This document shows positions 1-8,000 of a DNA stretch of 8,295 nt, piece after piece. The translations under genes and the position numbers were made by a program. Each line of letters starts with the position of its first letter. The first letter of the stretch is position 1. Below the pieces are notes generated by a model that was not told where the DNA came from, searched no databases, and worked only from the letters and a program-made list of their open reading frames with translations. The DNA is taken from positions 1 to 8,295 of the forward strand of contig JAFGNI010000234.1 in assembly GCA_016927095.1 (NCBI GenBank), read 5' to 3'. The DNA is from Anaerolineae bacterium (GTDB lineage Bacteria; Chloroflexota; Anaerolineae; B4-G1; SLSP01).

Positions 1-11
1 ACAGAGAGGTC

Positions 12-16
12 GAGGT
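12..16 (+). promoter_or_regulatory. Ribosome-binding site for mreB (fixes a TTG start)
   Basis: The sequence GAGGT lies five bases before the TTG at 22. An in-frame TAA at 16-18 rules out any start further upstream. The first in-frame ATG lies well inside the actin fold, so the TTG is the only start that keeps the whole N-terminal membrane-binding helix. Confidence 0.7.
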
Positions 17-21
17 AACGA

Positions 22-1095
22 TTGATCAACCCTATCGATTGGTTGCTAGGGCTCTTTTCGCTGGACATCGGCATCGATCTCGGGACGGCGAATACCCTGG
101 TCTATGTGCGTGGGAAGGGCATTGTCAGCAACGAGCCCTCCTGGGTGGCACGGGACCGCCACAGTCGCAAGATCCTGGCCGTCGGTGCCGAGGCGAAGGA
201 GATGGTGGGCAAGACGCCCGCCAACATCGTTGCCATTCGACCGTTGCGGGATGGCGTTATCTCAGAGTTTGACGTCACCGAGGTGATGCTCCGCTACTTC
301 ATCCGGAAAGCCCACGAGCGACTCATCATCCCCTATCCCCGTCCCCGTGTGGTGATCGGCATTCCCAGTGGTGTGACCGAGGTGGAGAAGCGCGCTGTGC
401 ACGATGCCGCACTGGAGGCGGGTGCCCGCGAGGCTTACCTAATCGAGGAGCCGATGGCTGCTGCTCTTGGCGCCGGCTTGCCGGTCACTGAACCCCAAGG
501 CAGTATGATTGTGGACATTGGGGGTGGCACCACGGAGGTCGCGGTCTTCGCGCTAAAGGGTATCGTGGTCAGCCGCAGTCTCCGTATCGCCGGCGACGAA
601 CTGGACGAGGACATCGTGCAGTACTCCCGTCAGAAGTACAACCTCGCCATCAGTGAGCGGATGGCGGAACGCATCAAGATCAACATCGGGTCGGCCTATC
701 CTCTTCCTGAAGAGCGGACGATGGCGATGCGCGGGCGGAACTTGATTACGGGCCTGCCGGAGGAGATCGAGATCAGCAGTATCGAGATCCGTGAGGCTAT
801 GAGCCGCTCGACGAACATCATCGTGGATCTGGTTCGTGACACCCTGGATGAGACACCGCCAGAGCTGGTCTCCGACTTGATGGAGACGGGCATCTGCCTC
901 GCTGGCGGCGGCGGTCAGCTCAAGGGGATGGCGGAGCGCATCGGCGAGGAGACCCACATCCGCGCCTGGGTAGCCAATGACTCCCTTACCTGCGTTGCAC
1001 GGGGTGCGGGCATGGTGCTGGAGAACTTCGACGCCCTGCGGGCGACGCTAGCCTCGGAAGATAGCTGGCGCCCGGGAGGCTCCGCTTCGTGGTAG
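22..1095 (+). CDS. mreB: Rod shape-determining protein MreB (bacterial actin)
   Basis: MreB is an ATP-binding actin homologue that forms membrane-bound antiparallel filaments on the inner face of the cytoplasmic membrane and guides the elongation machinery. At 357 residues it is slightly longer than the usual 335-347. An amphipathic stretch rich in Ile, Leu, Trp and Phe (residues about 2-14) fits the membrane-binding helix. The phosphate-1 motif DIGIDLGTANT is at about 15-25. The Glu pair before PMAAALGAG (about 142-143) falls in the catalytic region. The phosphate-2 motif DIGGGTTEV starts at D165, and the adenosine motif GICLAGGGGQLKG is at about 290-302. Minor departures from consensus are Trp in EPSWVA, where Val is usual, and four glycines in the adenosine loop. 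It uses a TTG start with a good Shine-Dalgarno. It is the first gene of an mreBCD-mrdA operon; its promoter lies upstream of the window. Confidence 0.97.
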   Translation: MINPIDWLLGLFSLDIGIDLGTANTLVYVRGKGIVSNEPSWVARDRHSRKILAVGAEAKEMVGKTPANIVAIRPLRDGVISEFDVTEVMLRYFIRKAHERLIIPYPRPRVVIGIPSGVTEVEKRAVHDAALEAGAREAYLIEEPMAAALGAGLPVTEPQGSMIVDIGGGTTEVAVFALKGIVVSRSLRIAGDELDEDIVQYSRQKYNLAISERMAERIKINIGSAYPLPEERTMAMRGRNLITGLPEEIEISSIEIREAMSRSTNIIVDLVRDTLDETPPELVSDLMETGICLAGGGGQLKGMAERIGEETHIRAWVANDSLTCVARGAGMVLENFDALRATLASEDSWRPGGSASW

Positions 1096-1160
1096 CCCTT
1101 GCTTGGCTATGCTTTCTAGGCGGGCTGGAAGGTGGGCGAGGGGAGGCCGATGATCGGGTT

Positions 1161-1164
1161 GGAG
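1161..1164 (+). promoter_or_regulatory. Ribosome-binding site for mreC
   Basis: GGAG lies seven bases before the ATG at 1172. The 76-bp mreB-mreC gap shows no hairpin followed by a T-run and no convincing promoter, so read-through from mreB is the simplest reading. The ATG at 1150 is in another frame. Confidence 0.6.
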
Positions 1165-1171
1165 CGCCAAG

Positions 1172-2047
1172 ATGAAGCGCAATGGTGGTCCGTGGCTGGC
1201 CTGGATCCTGCTGCTTGTTGCCCTGATTCTCCTCATCCTCAGCGAAAGCGGCACGTTACGCCCAGTTGAAAGCCTCTTGAGTTACGTTGTGGCGCCGGTG
1301 GAGCGCGTGACAGCCGCTGTTGTAGGGGCTGTGGGCACCGTCATCGGTGGGACGCGCGATGCAGCTGAGCTACAGCAACGCGTAGCCGAGTTGGAAGCAG
1401 CGAACGAGGCACTTGTGCAGGAGAACTTCCGTCTTCGCGAGTACCAGGCGGAGAACGCGGAGCTTCGTCGCCAGCTCGATTTCCACCAAGAGAACCCGAC
1501 CTATGGCTCCCTCGGCGCTGATGTGGTGGAGCGGGGCTGTCTGGCTTTTCCCTGCGGGGAGGTGGTCGGTCAGGACACCAATCCTTACCTTCGGTTTGTC
1601 ATCATCAACTTGGGAACGCAGGATGGGGTGGCGGTTGGTATGCCCGTTGTCACCGGTGGATCGGCGATGATCGGTCGGATTGCCCGCGTCTCTCCCAACC
1701 TCTCCTACGTCCAGCTCATCAACGACCCCACCAGCCGTGTCTTTGCGATGTTACAGCAGTCGCGCGTTACAGGTGTTGTTGAGGGATCCGAGGAAGGTGG
1801 CCTGGTGATGACCAACATCCTGCCGGACGAAGTTGTCAACGAGGGTGAAACGATCATTACCTCCTCCATCGGGGGCATGTTGCCACGTGGCCTGATCCTA
1901 GGGCAGCTGGAGGCGGTCGCCTATCAGGAGTCAGAGCTCTTCCAGCAGGGCGTCGTACGCCCCGCTGTTGACTTCCGCCGTCTGGAGACGGTCCTCGTCA
2001 TCACCGATTTCCCTCAGCCCGATCTCGAGGAGTTTGAGGTCCCGTGA
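1172..2047 (+). CDS. mreC: Rod shape-determining protein MreC
   Basis: MreC is a bitopic membrane protein whose extracytoplasmic part forms filaments and contacts PBP2, switching on cell-wall elongation. At 291 residues it is of normal length. A short basic N-terminus precedes one membrane helix (about residues 8-24). A coiled coil with heptad-like Leu, Ala and Glu spacing follows at about 63-105, then the two-barrel MreC core at about 112-278. Family signatures in the core include NLGTQDGVAVGMPVVT (about 146-161), GRIARVSPNLSYVQLINDP (about 168-186) and the LPRGLILG stretch near 237-244. The C-terminus is acidic. An oddity is a small insertion just after the coiled coil, with C123 and C128 in the pattern C-x4-C, outside the membrane; these could form a disulfide. 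The gene's TGA overlaps the GTG start of mreD by four bases (GTGA). Confidence 0.95.
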   Translation: MKRNGGPWLAWILLLVALILLILSESGTLRPVESLLSYVVAPVERVTAAVVGAVGTVIGGTRDAAELQQRVAELEAANEALVQENFRLREYQAENAELRRQLDFHQENPTYGSLGADVVERGCLAFPCGEVVGQDTNPYLRFVIINLGTQDGVAVGMPVVTGGSAMIGRIARVSPNLSYVQLINDPTSRVFAMLQQSRVTGVVEGSEEGGLVMTNILPDEVVNEGETIITSSIGGMLPRGLILGQLEAVAYQESELFQQGVVRPAVDFRRLETVLVITDFPQPDLEEFEVP

Positions 2048-2550
2048 GCCTCTACTACGGCATCCCCATTCTGCTGCTGGCTGCCGTCCTCCAGAGCGCC
2101 TGGCTGGAGGACCTGCACATCATCGGTGGTCGACCTGACTTGGTGTTGCTCCTCGCTGTTACGTGGTCGATCATTCGCGGGGCCGAGGAAGGCGCGCTTT
2201 GGGGTTTTGTGGGTGGTGTATTCTGCGACCTGCTCTCCGGCGGCGGATTTGGTCTTTGGACGCTGTCTCTGACGACCGTCGGCTTTGTGGCAGGTCAGCC
2301 TTGGGTGCATTCGCTAGGGCCTACGGTGATCCGCTTGGCGCTGATGTCGGCCCTCGGCACGCTCTTCGGCCATCTTCTGCTGCTCCTGGCAATGGGTCTC
2401 TTAGGTTACACGGTTGACGTCGGAAGGGCGGTGCAGACGGTTGCCGGTCCTGCTGCGCTGCTCAACTTCCTGCTCTCACCCTTTGCGTTCACATTTTTGG
2501 TCTGGTTCCACAGGCGCTCGGGCCGTCAGTTGGGAGGCTTTGCTGCATGA
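2044..2550 (+). CDS. mreD: Rod shape-determining protein MreD
   Basis: MreD is a small polytopic membrane protein of the elongasome that works with MreC to set PBP2-RodA activity. At 168 residues it has the usual length. The sequence is mostly hydrophobic with about five membrane segments. The family landmarks are Arg-Pro-Asp at 30-32 and the following pattern G-F-x-G-G-x-x-x-D ending at D62, then a Gly-rich turn and further helices to about residue 155; the C-terminus is basic and probably cytoplasmic. The GTG start lies within the GTGA overlap with mreC and has GAGG at 2036-2039 just upstream. The gene ends in an ATGA overlap with mrdA, so expression of mreC, mreD and mrdA is probably coupled at translation. 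Confidence 0.92.
   Translation: MSLYYGIPILLLAAVLQSAWLEDLHIIGGRPDLVLLLAVTWSIIRGAEEGALWGFVGGVFCDLLSGGGFGLWTLSLTTVGFVAGQPWVHSLGPTVIRLALMSALGTLFGHLLLLLAMGLLGYTVDVGRAVQTVAGPAALLNFLLSPFAFTFLVWFHRRSGRQLGGFAA
2532..2537 (+). promoter_or_regulatory. Ribosome-binding site for mrdA inside mreD
   Basis: GGGAGG lies nine bases before the ATG at 2547 and is embedded in the last codons of mreD. It supports the ATG in the ATGA overlap as the true start of mrdA. Confidence 0.65.
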
Positions 2551-4889
2551 CTCGCTGGCTGAGCGATGACGCTTTCCGCAGGGCACGGCGCCGCCCGCAG
2601 ACACGCGAGGTGACGGAACAGGGCGCCTCGCGCCCTAGTTGGTTCCTGCAGTCCCCACGGATCGCGCTGTTGGGCTGGGGGGTTCTGCTTATTCTCGGGC
2701 TCTACATGATCCGGCTCTGGCAACTGCAGTTCCTTGAGCGGGGGGCGTGGGAAGCCCGGGCGCAAGAGCAGCAGAGCCGGCTGGTCATCCTGAGCCCACC
2801 GCGCGGCGTGATCTACGATCGCAACGGCGAGATCCTCGTCCGCAATGTGCCAGCGTACAACGTGACGATCACGCCGGGAGAGCTTCCGGATGATCCCGAG
2901 CGCGAGCGCGAAGTGCTGATGCGGCTGGCGGCGATGCTGGAGGTCCCTTACAGCACTGAGGAGGGCTTTGACCGTCCCGAGTATCGCGGCGAGATCAACG
3001 CCATCGGGCGTGGGGACTTTCCTCCCTTTGGCGACGAGCCGGAACCCGGCCTTCTAGAAATGGTTGACAACGTGCGCTGGCTCGAGCCCTTTGCCCCGAT
3101 TGTGGTAGACGAGAATATCGAGCGCGATCTAGCGCTTCTGATCGCCCAGGAGGGCGGTGTCACGATGCCGGGTGTGGGGATTGAGATCATCTCCCGCCGC
3201 CGGTACACCAACGGTGAGCTGACATCGCAGATCCTAGGCTTCCTCGGTCCGATCCCACGGGATAGCGTGGAAACCTACGAGCAGAAGGGCTATAATGCCG
3301 CGGTTGACCGGATCGGCTATGCCGGTGTTGAGGCGCAGTACGAGGAGCTGTTGCGCGGGATCCCCGGTCGCAAAATGGTGGAGAGGGATGTGCTTGGACA
3401 GGAGCTGGGCGTGTTGAGCGAGACCGCCCCGACCCCGGGCGACAACCTCTACTTAACCCTCGATGTGCGCTTGCAGGCTGTGGCGACAGAGGCGCTGGCC
3501 CAGGGCCTGGAAGAGGCCGGTTCCAGACGTGGGGCTGCTGTCGTGCTGGACCCCCGCGACGGTCAGCTGCTCGCACTGGTCAGCCTGCCGACCTATGACA
3601 ACAACATGTTCAGCAAGAAGCTGGACGAGGATGCTTACGAGGCCTTGCTCAAGGACCAACACCATCCCTTCCTCAATCACGCTATCTCTGACCAGATCCC
3701 GCCCGGCTCGACCTTCAAGATCGTTCCGGCGACCGCGGGGCTACAGGAGGGCGTGATCAACCGCTTCACGACGCTTAACTGCCCGGGTCGGATGTTGCTG
3801 CCGAACAAGTTCGCCCCCGCCGATCCCAGCCTCGCCCAGCCGTTCTACTGCTGGATCCAGCTTCAGAATGGCCACGGGCATGGTCCGCTGAGTGTGGTGG
3901 ATGCCCTGGCACAGTCCTGTGACATCTTCTTCTACCAGGTGGGAGGCGGACTCGAGGAGACCAGCTTTGAAGGCCTAGGCGTCGATCGCCTAGCAGCCTA
4001 TTCAACCCAGTTCGGTCTGGGTGCGCAGACTGGGATTGATATCCCCGGCGAGGCCGCGGGCCTGGTGCCGACGCCGCAGTGGAAGCGACAGAACTACCAG
4101 GAGACGTGGACCACGGGTAACACCTACAACTTCGCGATCGGTCAGGGCGACCTCCTGGTTACCCCTTTGCAGATGGCCAACGCGCTGGCAGCGGTGGCGA
4201 ATGGCGGGACGCTCTACAGACCGCAGTTCGTGCATCACATCCAGGAGGCGGATGGGAACGTCATCCGCGGCTTTGCGCCCGTCGTTAGCCACACACTGGG
4301 GATCGACGAGGCGGTCTGGCAGGTCGTGCGTGAGGGCCTGGACCTAGCTGTCTCGGAGACCGGTACCGGGAACCGGGCGTTATTGGACGAGATCAGCATC
4401 AACCTCGCCGGCAAGACCGGCACCGCCGAGTATTGTGACGATATCGCGCTCGAGGCCGGTCGTTGTGACGTGGACGAGGACGAGGTCTTGCCCACGCACG
4501 CATGGTTCATGGCGTACGGCCCGACGGAAGCGCCGGAGATCGTCGTAGTTGTCTGGATCTACGACGGTGGCGAGGGGTCCGTCGCGTCTGCGCCCGTTGC
4601 CAAGGAGATCCTGGACTTCTACTTCCGCCGCGAACTCGGACTCCTTGGTGTCGAGGAGGAGGCGCCCGAAGGTGAGGCGCCCGAAAGCGAAGCACCAGAG
4701 GGTGAAGGCGCCGTCCCCGTCGATGAGATGCTACCTGCGCCTGTGGAGCCCCCTCTCGATGAGCAGGTCGCGCCTGATATTGAGGCGCCGGCCGAGGGCC
4801 AAGCTGCGCCGGATGCTGAGGTGCCGGTAACACCCGACGCCCAACCGGAGGTAGTCGAGCCATTGCCCGGCGATCAACCCGCGCCCTAG
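2547..4889 (+). CDS. mrdA: Penicillin-binding protein 2 (class B elongation transpeptidase)
   Basis: PBP2 is the DD-transpeptidase that cross-links new lateral-wall peptidoglycan and partners with RodA under MreC/MreD control. A basic cytoplasmic N-terminus of about 37 residues precedes one membrane helix (about 38-57). The PBP-dimer pedestal follows, with PPRGVIYDR at 84-92. The transpeptidase domain has all three active-site motifs: S388-T-F-K391 (nucleophile Ser388), S457-C-D459, and K623-T-G625. WIQLQNGHGHG and the AIGQGDLLVTPLQMANALA region are typical of PBP2. At 780 residues it is longer than the usual 600-700. The extra length is mainly a tail (about 702-780) rich in Glu, Asp, Pro and Ala with no Lys or Arg, starting with three EAPE(G/S) pentads. 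Two further Cys pairs lie outside the membrane: C412/C435 before the second motif and C630/C640 just after KTG. It is the last gene of the operon; RodA does not follow. Confidence 0.96.
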   Translation: MTRWLSDDAFRRARRRPQTREVTEQGASRPSWFLQSPRIALLGWGVLLILGLYMIRLWQLQFLERGAWEARAQEQQSRLVILSPPRGVIYDRNGEILVRNVPAYNVTITPGELPDDPEREREVLMRLAAMLEVPYSTEEGFDRPEYRGEINAIGRGDFPPFGDEPEPGLLEMVDNVRWLEPFAPIVVDENIERDLALLIAQEGGVTMPGVGIEIISRRRYTNGELTSQILGFLGPIPRDSVETYEQKGYNAAVDRIGYAGVEAQYEELLRGIPGRKMVERDVLGQELGVLSETAPTPGDNLYLTLDVRLQAVATEALAQGLEEAGSRRGAAVVLDPRDGQLLALVSLPTYDNNMFSKKLDEDAYEALLKDQHHPFLNHAISDQIPPGSTFKIVPATAGLQEGVINRFTTLNCPGRMLLPNKFAPADPSLAQPFYCWIQLQNGHGHGPLSVVDALAQSCDIFFYQVGGGLEETSFEGLGVDRLAAYSTQFGLGAQTGIDIPGEAAGLVPTPQWKRQNYQETWTTGNTYNFAIGQGDLLVTPLQMANALAAVANGGTLYRPQFVHHIQEADGNVIRGFAPVVSHTLGIDEAVWQVVREGLDLAVSETGTGNRALLDEISINLAGKTGTAEYCDDIALEAGRCDVDEDEVLPTHAWFMAYGPTEAPEIVVVVWIYDGGEGSVASAPVAKEILDFYFRRELGLLGVEEEAPEGEAPESEAPEGEGAVPVDEMLPAPVEPPLDEQVAPDIEAPAEGQAAPDAEVPVTPDAQPEVVEPLPGDQPAP
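4659..4703 (+). repeat. Three tandem 15-bp repeats encoding EAPE(G/S)
   Basis: Three consecutive 15-base units encode Glu-Ala-Pro-Glu-Gly, Glu-Ala-Pro-Glu-Ser and Glu-Ala-Pro-Glu-Gly (PBP2 residues 705-719). The first two share the bases GAGGCGCCCGAA; the third has drifted at synonymous positions. The array opens the acidic tail of PBP2 and could change copy number by slippage without breaking the frame. Confidence 0.75.
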
Positions 4890-4940
4890 TACACGGTCAA
4901 TGGCGCTGACCCAGAACCGGCTCTCCCATTTAGGTGGGCC

Positions 4941-4979
4941 CCGGCGCAGCACGGATTCGCCGGTTGCGTTTTGTCCTTA
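4941..4979 (+). terminator. Candidate Rho-independent terminator of the mre-mrdA operon
   Basis: A 6-bp GC-only stem, CCGGCG (4941-4946) with CGCCGG (4958-4963), encloses an 11-base loop. It is followed by a T-rich stretch (TTGCGTTTTGTCCTT, 4964-4978). The right arm can instead pair as CCGGTT (4960-4965) with AACCGG (4915-4920), giving a competing fold. The T-run is interrupted, so this is a weak intrinsic terminator at best. Confidence 0.4.
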
Positions 4980-4989
4980 TCGCATAGGT

Positions 4990-5010
4990 TCAGCGTACTG
5001 CATACGCTGA
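4990..5010 (+). promoter_or_regulatory. Perfect inverted repeat next to the ribosome-binding site of the DUF2723 gene
   Basis: TCAGCGTA (4990-4997) and TACGCTGA (5003-5010) are exact reverse complements around the 5-base spacer CTGCA. No T-run follows, so it does not look like a terminator. Its right arm ends in GA, the first bases of the Shine-Dalgarno-like GAGGG (5009-5013), twelve bases before the ATG at 5026. It could be a protein operator or an RNA hairpin limiting ribosome access. No clear promoter is visible around it, so which of the two it is cannot be decided from sequence. Confidence 0.5.
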
Positions 5011-5025
5011 GGGTGAAAAGCCCCA

Positions 5026-8000
5026 ATGGCATCGCTCCCTAACTCACCAAACCACCGTCCCGGACGCTTGGCGTGGATTGCGGCTGCGGTGGGTGGCGGT
5101 GTCTGGGGCCTCGGGCTTGCCCGCGTTCTGGCGCACGACCTGCGCGTGGCGTTCACGCATCAATGGGCCGGCGTTGCTGTGGTGGTGTTGCTTGGCGCGC
5201 TTGCGGCCGTCATCGTCCACAGGCAACTCATAGAGTCCACGCCCGGGGCCGGTTCCCGCGCGGGCTGGTATCTTCCCCTGTTTCTGCCCACTGCGGACCT
5301 CCTGGCGAGTGACCCACAGCCCTGGCGTGGCCCCGCACTCCTTGTCGGAGCCATTGGCTTTGCGGTTGCGCTCGTGACACGACCTTCCAAAGCCCGTTGG
5401 TTCCTTCTGAGTGTGCTGATTCCCCTGCTTGTCTACCTGCCGGATATCTCTCCCTACGTTGGGCGCGCCGACACGTTTGAGTTTCAGGTGATCGGCCCCC
5501 AGCTCGGCATCGCGCATCCCAGCGGCTATCCCCTCTATACGCTGCTCTGCAAGCTTTTCTCGCTGCTGCCCGGCGGCACACCTGCTTGGCGGGTGAACCT
5601 CACCTCGGCTGTCTTTGCCTCTCTCGCCGCGGGGTTTCTGTTCCTGGCGCTTGCGGTGTGGGCCGAGGGCGAGACTTCGCAGTGGGGCTATGGGCTTGCT
5701 TTCTGCGCCGCGCTGATCCTTGCCTTCTCGCCAACCCTCTGGGCGCGGGCCATCGAGGCTGAGGTCTATGCTCTGAACGCGCTGCTGGTGACACTGGCCC
5801 TCTGGCTGACGGTCCGGTGGCAGGGAGAGAGGTTGCCACCTGACCGCGCGTGGCCTGTTCTGGGACTCATCCTGGGTGTATCCCTGGCTTCGCATGTGAC
5901 GCTCGGCGCATTGGGTCTTGTTGCGGTAACCGGCCTCCTCACCGCAGGCCGGCGTCCCGGCGCCCGGGCCTGGGGGGCTGCGGTCGTATTGGGCCTTCTT
6001 GGTTTGGCCCTGTATGCCTACATCCCTTTGCGCTGGCCTGCCGTGACCGGCGGTGAACGCATGTCGCTGACCACGTTCCTGAGGTTCGTGAGCAACGCGG
6101 ATTCCGGGGGAGCGCTGCGCCCCCTGGCCTTCTATCGCGATCTCTCCCGCTGGTCGCTGGTAGGGCAGCGTCTTCTGGCACAGGTCGGTTGGGCGGGCCT
6201 CGCTCTGGCGGCGATTGGCCTTGCGAGCCTGGCATTCAAGATGCCTGCGCTGGCCCTTGGCACGTCGCTGGCCTTCGCGGCATGGATCTGGTTCAACCTC
6301 GGCTTCTACGTTGCGGACCCTGACTACTCCGCCTTCCTGATCCCGGCCCACGTCCTGCTTGTCTTCTGGCTAGGACGCGGCGCTCAGACGGTGTTGGGCC
6401 ATCTTGGCTGGGGCAGGCGCCAAGCAGGGGGGGCTCGAGAAGATGCGGATGCTCGAGTGGTAGTGCCCAGAAAGACAACGGGCGACTTGTACCGGCCTAT
6501 GGCTGTGACAGCTATGGCGCTGTTCGCTCTAGGTCAGCTCTGGGAGACTGGGCCGGCGCTGGATACCGTATCGCAGGGCCGCGCGGATGAGCTCTGGGCG
6601 CGCCATGTTCTGCAGCTCCCTCTGGCAAACGGCGCTGCGATTCTGGCCGATAGCGAGAAGTTCCCGCCGCTCTATTACCTCCAGCAGGTGGAGGGGATCC
6701 GCCCCGATCTCGAGATGGTGACGCTCTTCAGCGAGGCCCAGTACAGGGCTGATCTGGAGACCCGGCTCGCGGCTGGACAGCCGGTCTATCTGGCACGTTA
6801 TCTGCCAGGGATGGATGCCTTTGGCGTCAGCGCGATGGGGCCGCTGGTTGCCGTTGCCCCATCCGCCCTTGCCGGTACCCAGGGCCCCTCTGGTGTAGCC
6901 TTTGGAGAGGACCTAGTACTCCACGCCTATGGACTGGAGGCGGACTCGGCGTCACGGCCTCTGCACCACCTCACCCTGACCTGGCAGGTCGTGGCCCAGC
7001 CACGCGACGACCTGGAGGTCCGGCTTCGGTTGGTCGATCGTGAGACGGGCCATACGGTCTGGCAGGCGGACGCTATCCGCCCCGTCGCGGGCTACACCAC
7101 CACGACGGCTTGGCAGGCTGGGTGGCAGGTCGATGACTACCACGCGCTGGCGTGGCCTGCCTGGCTTCCACCGCGTGACTATGACCTTGAGGTGGCCCTT
7201 TTCCCTCGCTTCGACGACCAGGGACTGAGCGTGGACGGCACTCGGCGCGTCTGGCACCCTCTTGACCACGTCACGGTGCCGGCCCAGCCTGGGCCGGCAC
7301 TAAGCCAGAGCCTAGACATCCGCTACGGCAGCGACGCTTGGCTCGTAGGAATAGGGGCACCGGCTGAGGTGACTGTCGGTCGGGCGTTTTGGCTGGACCT
7401 GACATGGTGGTGCGGCCCGCAGGCCCTCTCCCTGCCTGACCCGCAGGCACACTTGCTACCTGTTGAGGGTGGGGCGCCAACAGCAACCGAGGCGGCGCTC
7501 CAGGGGGACGGCGCAGCCTTTGGTTTCTGTGCGGAAGACCTGCCCTTGCCCGTGCTGCGTCGTTATGCTCTGACGGCGCCCTCACAGCCGGGCCGGTACC
7601 GTCTCGAATTCGGTGTGGGCACGGGGAACGCCCGTTGCGGATGGCTTCACGGAGAGACATCAGCGTGTGCGCTGGCCGAGCTGACGGTAGTGAGTCCGGC
7701 AGGAGCTGGCCTCGCTAGCTTCAATGGGGGGATCGTGCTCGTGGATGCCCATGTCGATGCATCCGAGGTGCTGGCGGGCGGACCGCTGCTCGTGGACCTG
7801 ACATGGCGTGCGCAGGAAAGCCTCGCGCAGAACTACACGGTCTTTGTGCAAGTGGTCGGGCCTGATGGTCAGCTCTATGGTCAGGTGGACAGTTGGCCCG
7901 TGCAGGGGGCGCGACCGACCACGAGCTGGCAAGCCGGGGATACCATCGAGGATCGCTATCGGTTCTTCGTTGACGGGGAAGCGCCGCCTGGTGACTATCG

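Noticed and set aside
553..957. A 134-codon minus-strand frame inside mreB
   Set aside because: mreB is strongly recognisable across this interval and the antisense product shows no family features or ribosome-binding site.
1096..1171. Possible promoter or terminator between mreB and mreC
   Set aside because: No paired -35/-10 boxes and no hairpin with a T-run; only a ribosome-binding site for mreC is visible.
3187..3576. Minus-strand frame inside mrdA
   Set aside because: Arg/Pro/Ser-rich composition typical of a shadow of a GC-rich gene; the transpeptidase frame is continuous here.
4964..4992. Possible promoter for the DUF2723 gene with TTGCGT as the -35 box
   Set aside because: No acceptable -10 box is found at 16-18 bases; I cannot support a promoter here.
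5044..6351. A 435-codon open frame on the minus strand opposite the DUF2723 gene
   Set aside because: Its translation is rich in Arg, Gln, Gly and Pro with no domain or membrane pattern, and it lies opposite a clear membrane-protein gene. Long antisense frames are expected at this GC content.
6427..6433. G7 homopolymer in the DUF2723 gene as a phase-variable switch
   Set aside because: Seven Gs are too short to claim slippage at this GC content, and the frame is intact on both sides.
6434..6456. Direct repeat of GCTCGAG
   Set aside because: A 7-base repeat inside a coding region encoding a charged loop; likely chance.
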